Below the pieces are notes generated by a model, which had not been told where the DNA came from, searched no databases, and worked only from the letters and a program-made list of their open reading frames with translations. Below, one piece after another: positions 40,601 through 50,241 of a stretch of DNA of 64,000 nt. The translations under genes and the position numbers were made by a program. The number at the start of each line of letters is the position of its first letter. Position 1 is the stretch's first letter. This DNA is from Symbiodinium natans (lineage: Eukaryota; Sar; Dinophyceae; Suessiales; Symbiodiniaceae), in NCBI GenBank assembly GCA_905221605.1, contig CAJNDS010000085.1:1-64000 (forward strand). Direction: 5' to 3'.

Positions 40601-43600
40601 GCGTCCAAAGTGCCTCTTCGTCAATCTTTGTTCTTCGTTCACATGGCATGGAGTTCATCTCACGGCTGTACATGCTTTCTTTGGAGCATTGTCGAGCCTG
40701 TTGCAGGAGCTGAAGAAGAAGTCGCCCGCTGAGCGCGAGAAGGCTTCATGTTTGTATCCTGAATCCGTCTCTGGTATCGAAGTGTTTCCACTTTGCGGCA
40801 GGTGCAGAAGAGGGTGGTGTTGATCGGCGGCAAGGCGCACTGCTTCTGAGAATAGGATGCTTTGCCGATGGACTGAACAGCAGCTCGTCTCAGGCAGCGT
40901 CTGCGTATGTGAATGCAAAGATCATCATCAAGTTGATCAACAATGTTGGCAAGGCTTTGCTCAGCACTGTTGCGCTGAGCTCCCTGCAGGCTTGTGGCTT
41001 GTGGCTCGTGGTCTCAAGTCAGTGCGTGGAAGGTCATCAACAACGATCCGGACACTGGAAAGCTTCTGAAGATTGCTTTTGTGGGGAGCTCAACGGAGCT
41101 CATGTGCCAGAAGCAACAACTTGCTGCTCGTTGCGTAAATGCGCGGGCAGCTGACCGGCTGACCAGGTGCCCAACTACTGCGTCTCTGCAGCGCAAGTCA
41201 TGATCCCCGCTTCCGACATCTCGGAGCACATCTCGACAGCAGGCTCTGCCCGCCCGTGACAAGACTTGCATGCAGCATACAGCATATGCGTTGCAGGCAC
41301 CGAGGCAAGCGGAACCTCCAACATGAAGTTTGTCATGAATGGTGGGTTGATTGTGCTTAACTCAGATCAACAGCTTGTCCGAGTGGAAACTGTTTTCGGT
41401 CATGGAGAGTGGCCGACGCATGGATCGCAGCCACAGATTGGTACCATGGATGGTGCGAACATTGAGATTCGCGAGGAGTGTGGTTGGGGCCCCGAGTTGA
41501 AGAGCGCTTCTGTTGCCGGTTGACACGATGACACGGGTTTGTGGGACAAAATTTGACAGAAGGGTGGCTCGTTGAGGCAAAACTTTTGGGGTTTCGTCCT
41601 CGTCCTAGTAGCTTTTAGTCCAACTGGCGGAAGCTTGTCATTGTCCTGGCCTCTGCCCAGTCTTCCTCGCTCCTCGTACTTCAGTGGCTCACTCCCTCGG
41701 CTCTTCCCAGCACTGCGCCCCCTGCAATTTTTCGGGGTTTGCATGATCTGCTACCGTAGTCCTGATAACTCCCAGTAGACTATAGTAGACTCATACGGTT
41801 CACAGCAGCCCTGTGGTGGGCCGCGCAGCCAGACCCGTGGCTCCCTTTACGGCTCCTGGGCTGGGTCGGACGGGCTCCCTTTCTCCTGGGCTTCTCTCTT
41901 TCTTGCGTTGGCTCCCTTTCTGGGTGCTGGGTTGGATGGCTGGGCCGAGGGCTGAGGGGCCCAAGCTTGCTCTCCTATTGTGGCTGCCTTCACGGTCGTT
42001 TTTTCTGGGTCATGGGTGGGCTGCGGGGCCCGAGTTTGGCCCAGTTTGGTCTTCCACAGCGGTTCCCCGCTCCCTTTCAGGTTCATGTGTCTGGATGCTG
42101 TCCTTCGTGGGTCCTTCCGCGGGGCCGCAATGCTTGCAAGTAGGGCAGAAGGCGCTAGTGTGGTCAGATACCGGCTTGTGGATAAAGGAGTATTTTGGAC
42201 AGAGAAAGGTTTGCCTGGACCATGGTCAGCAGCAGAACAGTGGTTCTGGCAGTTGACCTGTAGCTGTTTCATGTTAAGGACGAGTTTGCAGCCCAACCAG
42301 TCTTCACGACTCATGAAATATCTTGTTATCATGTCCTTTTGTTCGATACACGTCTGTGGCTGAGGTGAGGACACCATGTTCATTTTCGGCTGCTTGGAGC
42401 ATGAGGCGAATGTGCAGTCACGTGCCGCATTTTCCACCTCAAAGCTTGGCAATCGATGCAGGTTGCTGGAATTTCAGCCAAAGCCAAGAGCGGCCACTAC
42501 CCCATTGACAGCCGATTGCAAGCTGTTTTCCAGGTTGGTGGAGCTGTCTTGATTTGCCCCACTTTGCCGGGAGTGAGACGCCCTCTTTTGCGCTTTTGGC
42601 GGGGCTCTCTGCAGTCTTGGAGGCCATTCGCAATGGGGAATTCTCGAAGGGCGAGCCCGAGGCGAGATTTTGGATTCAAAGCCTGATGTAGCTTGGCAGA
42701 TCTTGGCAGAGGCACATGGGGAGTTCTGCTCGCTGATTGACAAGCTCTGCAACACACACGGCGCTGGCACCTGGGAAGGCAGGACCTGCGCTGAATCATG
42801 GACTTGAGCTCTTGATATCTCTTGATGTGCTCTGCAGCAGTTTTGAAGCATATGGCAGCAGTCTTTGAACGGAGCTCGATCGATTCCTCAGCTGCTGTGG
42901 AGGTGACAAGTACTTGGTGGTGTATGACTTCCCCTCTTATGTCGATGCGCAGAACAAAGTCGATGCCACCTACGCGGATAAGTCAAAGTGGTGCAAGCTC
43001 AGCATCCAGGTACATGGTGCTGTATGCATCTGCGTCACGTGTGTGATTTAATTATGCAGGTCCTTAAGGTTCCAATGCTCTGCAACTTGTGCGATGTCTT
43101 ACATCATTCGTGAGTTACTTAGACAATGCAGGCTGCTTCCTCCATGGCGAAGTTTTCGACGGACCGCACCATCCAGGCGCCAGTTTCAGAATTTGCATCC
43201 ACTCTGCTCTTGCTCTGGCCACGGGTCTGGGTAGCTGATGCTCATGATACTCGCATGCTCGACCAGTCGGGCTTCTACGAGTCAAGGGTCTGGGCGGCTG
43301 ATGCTCATGATGCTCGCCCAGTGGGGCTTGTACGGGCCGAGGGTCTTCGCCCAGAGGGGCTTCTATGAGTCAAGGCTCCGGGGGCCCTGATGCTCATGAT
43401 GCTCGCATGCTAGGCTCTACGTGCCCAAGGGCCTGAGCGGCTGTTGCTCATGATGCTCACCTGCTGGGCTCTAGGTGCCAAGCGCCCCTGGCGCTAGTGG
43501 GCATTAGAAGGGCCTGGGCGGCTGATGCTCATGATGCTCGTCTGCTGGGCTCTAAGTGCCAACGGCCTGGGCAGCTGATGCTCATGATGCTCGCCTGCTG

Positions 43601-46600
43601 GGGGCTTTGCGTGGCAAGGGCCTAAGCGGCTGATGCTCATGATGTTCGCCTGGCGCTCGCCTGTTGGGCTTTGCCTGCCAAAGGGCTAGACATCCCAAAC
43701 GGCGTGGGCAGCTGATGCAGATTCTTGCCTGCTGGGCTTTACGTCGCAAAGAGCTTGGGCGGGTGAATGCTCGCCTGCTTGGGCTTTACGTGCCAAAGGG
43801 CAAAGGGCCTGGGCGGCTGATGCTCATGATGCTCGTCTGCTGGGCTCTAAGTGCCAAGGGGCCTGGGCAGCTGATGCTCATGATGCTCGCTCAGCTGCGC
43901 TTGACGTGGCAAGGGCCTAAGCGGCTGATGCTCATGATGCTCGCCTGGCGCTCGCCTGTTGGGCTTTGCCTGCCAAAGGGCTAGACATTCCAAACGGCGT
44001 GGGCAGCTGATGCTCATGATACTTGCCTGCTGGGCTTGACGTCGCAAAGAGCTTGGGCGGGTGATGCTCATGATGCTCGCCCCCTTGGGCTTTACGTGCC
44101 AAAGGGCAAGGGGCCTGGGCGGCTGATGCTCATGCGTCTGCTGGGCTCTAAGTGCCAAGGGCCTGGGCAGCTGATGCTCATGATGCTCGCCTGCTGGGCT
44201 TTGCGTGGCAAGGGCCAAAGCGGCTGATGCTCATGATGCTCGCTTGGCGCTTGCCTGTTGGGCTTTGCTGCCTGGCAAAGGGCTAGAAATCCCAAACGGC
44301 GTGGGCAGCTGATGCTGACTCTTGCCTGCTGGGCCTTACGTCGCAAAGGGCTTGGGCGGGTGATGCTCATGATGCTCGCCGCCTTTTGGGCTTTACGTGC
44401 CAAAGGGCAAAGGGCCTGGGCGGCTGATGCTCATGATGCTCGTCTGCTGGGCTCTAAGTGCCAAGGGCCTGGGCAGCTGATGCTCAGCCTGCTGGGGGCT
44501 TTGCGTGGCAAGAAGGGCCTAAGCGGCTGATGCTCATGATGCTCGCCTGGCGCTCGCCTGTTGGGCTTTGCCTGCCAAAGGGCTAGACATCCCAAACGGC
44601 GTGGGCAGCTGATGCTCATGATGCTTGCCTGCTGAAGAGCTTGGGCGGGTGATGCTCATGATGCTCGCCCCTTGGGCTTTACGTGCCAAAGGGCAAAGGG
44701 CCTGGGCGGCTGATGCTCATGATGCTCGTCTGCTGGGCTCTAAGTGCCAAGGGCCTGGGCAGCTGATGCTCAGCCTGCTGGGGGCTTTGCGTGGCAAGAA
44801 GGGCCTAAGCGGCTGATGCTCATGATGCTCGCCTGGCGCTCGCCTGTTGGGCTTTGCCTGCCAAAGGGCTAGACATCCCAAACGGCGTGGGCAGCTGATA
44901 CTCATGATTCTTGCCTGCTGGGCACGTAAACCACAAAGCGGCCTGGGCGGGTGATGCTCATGATGCTCGCCCCCTTGGGCTGTACTTGCCAAAGGGCAAA
45001 GGGCCTGGGCGGCTGATGCTCATGATGCTCGTCTGCTGGGCGGGCGGGTGATGCTCATGATGCTCGCTTTCTTGGGCTTTGCGTGCCAAAGGGCAAAGGG
45101 CCTGGGTGGCTGATGCTCATGATCCTCGTCTGCTGGGCTCTAATCATGATGCGCGCCTGCTGGGCTTTACGTGGCAAGGGGCCTAAGCGGCTGATGCTCA
45201 TGATGCTCGCCTGGCGCTCGCCTGTTGGGCTTTGCCTGCCAAAGGGCTAGACATCCCAAACGGCGTGGGCAGCTGATGCTGATTCTTGCCTGCTGGGCTT
45301 GACGTCGCAAAGAGCTGCTTGGGCGGGTGATGCTCATGATGCTCGCCCCCTTGGGCTTTACGTGCCAAAGGGCAAGGGCCTGGGCGGCTGATGCTCATGA
45401 TGCTCGTCTGCTGGGCTGTGCCAAGGGCCTGGGCAGCTGATGCTCATGATGCTCGCCTGCTGGGCTTTACGTGGCAAGGGCCTAAGCGGCTGATGCTCAT
45501 GATGCTCGCCTGGCGCTCGCCTGTTGGGCTTTGCCTGCCAAAGGGCTAGACATCCCAAACGGCGTGGGCAGCTGATGCTGATTCTTGCCTGCTGGGCTTG
45601 ACGTCGCAAAGAGCATCAAAGAGCTTGGGCGGGTGATGCTCATGATGCTCGCCCCCTTGGGCTTTACGTGCCAAAGGGCGAGGGGCCTGGGCGGCTGATG
45701 CTCATGATGCTCGTCTGCTGGGCGCTAAGTGCCAAGGGCCTGGGCAGCTGATGCTCATGATGCTCGCCTGCTGGGCTTTACGTGGCAAGGGCCTAAGCGG
45801 CTGATGCTCATGATGCTCGCCTGGCGCTCGCCTGTTGGGCTTTGCCTGGCAAAGGGCTAGACATCCCAAATGGCGTGGGCAGCTGATGCTCATGATACTT
45901 GCCTGCTGGGCTTTACGTCGCAAAGAGCTTGGGCGGGTGAATGCTCGCCTGCTTGGGCTTTACGTGCCAAAGGGCAAAGGGCCTGGGCGGCTGATGCTCA
46001 TGATTCTCGTCTGCTGGGCTCTAAGTGCCCAGGGCCTGGGCAGCTGATGCTCATGATGCTCGCGCTCTGGGCTTTACATGGCAAGGGCCTAAGCGGCTGA
46101 TGCTCATGATGCTCGCCTGGCGCTCGCCTGTTGGGCTTTGCTTGCCAAAGGGCTAGACATCCCAAACGGCGTGGGCAGCTGATGCTCATGATTCTTGCCT
46201 GCTGGGCTTTACGTCGCAAAGAGCTTGGGCGGGTGATGCTCATGATGCTCGCCCGCTTCGGCTAAAGGGCAAAGGGCCTGGGCGGCTGATGCTCATGATG
46301 CTCGTCTGCTGGGCTCTAAGTGCCAAGGGCCCTCAGCTGATGCTCATGATGCTCGCCTGCTGGGCTTTACGTGTGGCAAGGGCCTAAGCGGCTGATGCTC
46401 GTGATGCTCGCTTGGCGCTCGCCTGTTGGGCTTTGCCTGGCAAAGGGCTAGAAATCCCAAACGGCGTGGGCAGCTGATGCTCATGATTCTTGCCTGCTGG
46501 GTTTTACGTCGCAAAGAGCTTGGGCGGGTGATGCTCATGATGCTCGCCCCCTTGGGCTTTACGTGCCAAAGGGCAAAGGGCCTGGGCGGCTGATGCTCAT

Positions 46601-46776
46601 GATGCTCGCCTGCTGGGCTCTGAGTGCCATGATGCTCGCCCAAGCCTGTGGGCTCTAGGCTTGGCCCGGCGATGTGTGATGTGATAGTTTTGCTGAAATG
46701 CCAGGAGTATGCCGACGTGATCTGGGGCGTCAAGCCTGCACCTCGTCCCATGGATGGGTGCCTGGGACTGAAATGA
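34613..46776 (+). CDS. glgP: Alpha-glucan (glycogen/starch) phosphorylase, ~42 exons
   Basis: GT35 enzyme: releases glucose-1-phosphate from alpha-1,4-glucan with pyridoxal phosphate. Exons followed by reading-frame joins: 34613-34663, 34749-34847, 34906-34982, 35052-~35112, ~35604-35644, 35716-35800, 35890-35935, 36008-36054, 36106-36162, 36239-~36282, ~36379-36406, 36488-36571, 36659-36727, 36780-36847, 37152-37179, 37250-37309, 37364-37402, 37463-37538, 37687-37721, 37804-~37850, an unresolved piece near 38.0 kb, ~38189-38258, 38345-38399, 38438-~38500, 39096-39199, 39281-~39350, 39516-~39580, 40290-40376, 40707-40742, 40802-40834, 40894-40953, 41033-41080, 41167-41242, 41297-41352, 41437-41482, 42365-42411, 42462-42533, 42623-42661, 42712-42778, 42903-43009, 43132-43176, 46705-46776. 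Conserved landmarks in order: RRxFNF-like N-terminus, [102 protein letters not shown]. Donors are GT, GC or GA; acceptors nearly always AG|G. The catalytic body appears complete, so the gene is probably functional. Confidence 0.95.
41167..41482 (+). CDS. glgP: Phosphorylase exons carrying the PLP-lysine signature
   Basis: Three exons (41167-41242, 41297-41352, 41437-41482). The first encodes [14 protein letters not shown]. Its last base plus the next exon give [19 protein letters not shown], matching the family signature E-A-[SC]-G-x-[GS]-x-M-K-x2-[LM]-N; the Lys in NMK binds pyridoxal phosphate (Lys680 in rabbit muscle enzyme). The third gives [16 protein letters not shown]. The first join uses a GC donor, the next two use GT. 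Confidence 0.95.
43195..46640. repeat. Higher-order minisatellite in the last phosphorylase intron
   Basis: Basic units of about 50-60 bp share GCTGATGCTCATGATGCTCG and a GGGCTTTACGTGCCAAAGGG-like half. About five to six different units form a higher-order unit. The landmark CTAGACATCCCAAACGGCG (or one-base variants) occurs ten times, starting at 43686, 43981, 44283, 44583, 44869, 45247, 45546, 45857, 46153 and 46448, with spacing mostly 286-311 bp and one gap of 378. The array fills the 3528-bp intron 43177-46704. Open frames on the minus strand ([11 protein letters not shown] repeats) are artefacts. Confidence 0.95.
46705..46776 (+). CDS. glgP: Last exon of alpha-glucan phosphorylase
   Basis: Encodes [18 protein letters not shown] and a short tail, then TGA (46774-46776). 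It continues in phase 0 from DRTIQ at 43176, rebuilding the family's C-terminal DRTI-x-x-YA-x-x-IWGV motif. The intron between has a GC donor and an AG|G acceptor. The exon is separated from the rest of the gene by the higher-order repeat. Confidence 0.9.
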   Translation, partial: EYADVIWGVKPAPRPMDGCLGLK

Positions 46777-47959
46777 CTGAGAGGAGTTCTTCCTTCCACC
46801 TTGATTCTTTCTGAGCCATCTGAGCCCAAAACCCGGATGCACAGTGCCAAAATGTGCCAAAGCAAGCGTTGCACAGACTGCTGTCCCGAGGTGAGGCGAG
46901 TTTTGGGGTTCTGAGGGACGTGAGCGGCCAAGGGAAATCCTTCGGCTGCCCATGGCACCTCTACACAGGGCCCAGATCTATTTTAACTGCTGACTCGCTC
47001 GGAGCATCCACAAAGAGCAAGCTCAGTCAGTAGGTTGGAGCGTGGGCGGCCACTTTCAGGCAAGTGCCTGCACTGGTGGTTGCCGTATTGATTTACGAGA
47101 AGCAGTATGGAGGAGACACTTCTGCTCTCGACGGAGTCGGAGTGCGAGTGTAGTGAATGACAACTCAAGAGTATCTCAGCCAATTCCAAAGTTGTTTCTC
47201 TTTGTAATTGGTTTTGACTGTTGCCATCTGAATTGTCAGTGAAGCTTAGTCGTCGCGACTTAGAAGCTTTTGCTGACCTCCGTGCTGCAATCTCAGTTCC
47301 GCTGACACATGCGTACCGTGTGTTTCTCGCCACTCGCTAGTTGTCGTTGCTCAGAAATTCTCGTCAAGTCTCACGTTGCACAATCCAATCACAGGAGGTG
47401 TAGTGGTAGTGCTGGGGCGTCAGCCTGCCTTTGCAGGCTCATCAAGAAGGGCCGCAATGCTCAGAGTCGCACGAGCTTTATTGTGACCACCTGCTTCCTA
47501 ATCACTTAGCTTATCCCCAGATGATCCCGACTTGCCAGTCTGCTCTGAGGCCAGCACGCCGAACTGGCCCGTTGGCTGCAAGCCCTGGCCTCGAACCTTG
47601 AGTTTTTTTTGTTGGGGGACGTGGACTCCAGCAGTACTCAGCGTAGACTGTAAGGATGTTGAAAGATGTTGAAGGTCCCCAATTCAACCTGTAGGAATTG
47701 CGTTCCTCACCCCTTCCTGGTGCCTACGCTGCCCGCGCGCCACGCTGCTAATTTCTATGCTCAAGGAATGCAATGAAGCGACTTAACATGTACATGTAAA
47801 CCGCAAGCCGTCCTGCTTCACGGCAAGTTATGAAGTTGAGGCCGTGTGCCCATTAGCGTAAATAAGCTCGGGTAGCTTGCCATAGTTACCGCTTTGGATT
47901 GTCAGGTGCCAGGGGCCGTAGCTCAACTGCTTCCATGCTGCCCTGGACTGTTGACTCTC
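46777..47959. other. Intergenic stretch, no supported gene
   Basis: Nothing gene-like is recognised between the phosphorylase stop and the next ATG. It must contain the processing signals of both genes, but none is identifiable by eye. Confidence 0.5.
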
Positions 47960-49465
47960 ATGGCGGAGCAGCAAGCGCAACAGCCGGCCAATCAGGATGA
48001 TGATGATGGCCCGTCCTGGGTTGAGAAATTCCTCAATGTTGGCAAACGTTGTTTGGGAGTCTTTGCAAAAGGCTCGCCGCCCGAGCCAACGCCCGAGGTT
48101 TCTGCATACTTGCGCTCCATTGGTATTCAGCAAAGACATATGCTCCAGATTTACTCTGTGTTCGACTATTTGAAGCGTTGTGAGGATGACGAGGCCTTCA
48201 TCACCACTGTGTATTCGGTTTCGTCAGATGTAATGCCAGTGCTCATCGAGGACCGCCGAAAGTATGTGATCAGACTACTGAGGTGCATCCTCAAACTGGG
48301 AGATTGTGAGGAGGAAGCTACGTGGGACAAGTTCCTGTGGGTAATGTTGCGCTTTTGTTCATTGAATCGGGTGGAGCTTGCCCAGACTCTCTTCCTATGT
48401 ATTCTTCGCATACGTGACAGTACTACGTATCATTACATTCGCAGCTACGAGCTTCAGGAGTTCTTTGCAGCTTACAAGAACTGCCCGGTTAAGTCTTTCG
48501 ACACAGCGGAGATTAACTTCGACCTGCTGCCCATCCGGAGATATTACGCGTCGGATTTCGCCGAACTGTTAATGAGGTATTCTGTCTTGCTGCATCCCAT
48601 TCTCCATCTGCAGCAATCGCTTCAATCCAAGCTTCCTTCCATGGACTTCTGGGATAACAACACAGAGTCCGTTTCCTTCTGCAGAAAGATTACCTTCGAC
48701 TTCTTCATGATGGAGACGGGTCGGATTTTTCTGCGAGGTGAGCCACCATTCCGGGAGACGTGTGACATGCTGTGCCCCGACGCCCTAGGCTGTGTGCCGA
48801 TCAACCAGGACCAGTGGATCCTGCGAACTTGGGTTGCCAAGGGCGGCCAAGGTCTTGCCCAAGTTTTTGTTTGGGGCGAGCAGGCACTGCCCGAAGTGAT
48901 CGACTTGCGTCAGATGGCCAAGGAGGAGGAAGAGGAGCGAGAGCGCCTGCGTCTTGAGAAAGAGAAGGCGGAAGAGGAGGAAGCCATGGAGAAGGAGATC
49001 TCCAAAGCGGACTTGGCAAAGATACAGAAAGAGTCAGAAATTAAACTTGAAGACATGACGGAAGATGAAGCCAAGCGGCACCGGCAAACGCAGGCAATGG
49101 AGAAGGCCAAGAGGGAAGCGGAAATGAAGAAAGACCGCTCGATGAACGACAAGCCTTCCTTCGACTTAACGGCGCTGACTCGTCAGGCGGCGGTGATGGA
49201 TGAAGAGTTTGCCGCGCCCGTAGATGTGTTGCCGCCTCCCTGGATGAAGAACTGCACCATCGCGCCTGCTCAGCAGCTCCGCGGTGCGGATCCCCCGCTG
49301 CAAGTACAGATGAAGCAGCCTAAGAAGGTCATCTACAAGGTCACCAAGGAGTCGGATCGCAGGAAAGTAGCCAGGGCGAAGAGGGCACTGAACGACGCCG
49401 AAGGCGAAGATGACGGGGCAGACAGTCCGGACAGTCGTCCGGAAAGTCCGGACGATGAAGCCTGA
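47960..49465 (+). CDS. Conserved 501-residue protein, function unknown
   Basis: A single uninterrupted frame. The ATG at 47960 (MAEQQAQQPANQ) is the first Met in the open frame. Residues about 20-300 are a mixed globular region with regular hydrophobic spacing (YLRSIGIQQRHMLQIYSVFD, LLRCILKLGD, LRFCSLNRVELAQTLFLCIL). Helix lengths recall EF-hand-related folds but no canonical calcium loop is visible. Residues about 310-410 are a highly charged Glu/Lys/Arg coiled coil (EEEEERERLRLEKEKAEEEE), followed by a Pro-rich segment and an acidic Ser/Asp tail. No signal peptide or membrane segment is seen, so a cytosolic or flagellar/cytoskeletal role is possible but unproven. Length, composition and lack of breaks make it a real gene. 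Confidence 0.75.
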   Translation: MAEQQAQQPANQDDDDGPSWVEKFLNVGKRCLGVFAKGSPPEPTPEVSAYLRSIGIQQRHMLQIYSVFDYLKRCEDDEAFITTVYSVSSDVMPVLIEDRRKYVIRLLRCILKLGDCEEEATWDKFLWVMLRFCSLNRVELAQTLFLCILRIRDSTTYHYIRSYELQEFFAAYKNCPVKSFDTAEINFDLLPIRRYYASDFAELLMRYSVLLHPILHLQQSLQSKLPSMDFWDNNTESVSFCRKITFDFFMMETGRIFLRGEPPFRETCDMLCPDALGCVPINQDQWILRTWVAKGGQGLAQVFVWGEQALPEVIDLRQMAKEEEEERERLRLEKEKAEEEEAMEKEISKADLAKIQKESEIKLEDMTEDEAKRHRQTQAMEKAKREAEMKKDRSMNDKPSFDLTALTRQAAVMDEEFAAPVDVLPPPWMKNCTIAPAQQLRGADPPLQVQMKQPKKVIYKVTKESDRRKVARAKRALNDAEGEDDGADSPDSRPESPDDEA

Positions 49466-50196
49466 GTTTGCATCCTACACAAATCTTGCTTTTTTTTCTC
49501 TCGAGTCACCGTGTCACCCCCGCGCAGAAGCCACATGTGCAGTCAACCTCTAGGTTGGGAAAGATTTCTCGCAGGACGGAATCTCATGTTGCATGTCCGT
49601 GCAGGCGGAAAACATGAGCTTTCGACTTGCAGGGGAGCCTGCAACTGTTGTCACATGCTTGTGTTCTGGTTGCTATATTGCTATATGTTGCCATGTACGG
49701 GAACGATCCTCGCCCAGACCTGGAGATTGTGCATTCGCAACATGAAGATGGTGGATGAGTGCTCCCAGGAGCAGCAGGAGGTGTTTGTTTTGAGCAAGCT
49801 TCTCTAAAAAAAACCATATCTTCGGCTTCGCAAGCGAATCATCTTGGCTGTGCAGATGCTTCGGCTTGTCGAGCGCAGCAACATGTTCCCTGCTCGGAGA
49901 ATCCTGAATTTCTTAACGAGACTCCTCTTTGGCCTGACATGCAGATACACTCGGTGAAGGTGGATGCTGCGACTTCAAGAAGAACGCCAAGAAGTTGAGG
50001 AGTGAGATGTGCCAGGCATGCGCATCCGACGCGTCTAAACGTTGCAATCTGGAGGAGCAGCTACTGTCAGCGTTGGTGCAGGCTGGAGCTGCAGACCATG
50101 TAGAAGCCATATTGCTAAGGGCAACAAGCGCTTGCAGCAGCACGTTTTGCAAAGTGTTCAAGTCAGAGAGAAGAACTTTCGAAAGGCGCGATTTCA

Positions 50197-50241
<45 letters not shown>

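Noticed and set aside
43664-46958. Many small frames with HHEHQPLRP or LMLMMLA repeats
   Set aside because: Repeat artefacts of the intronic higher-order minisatellite.
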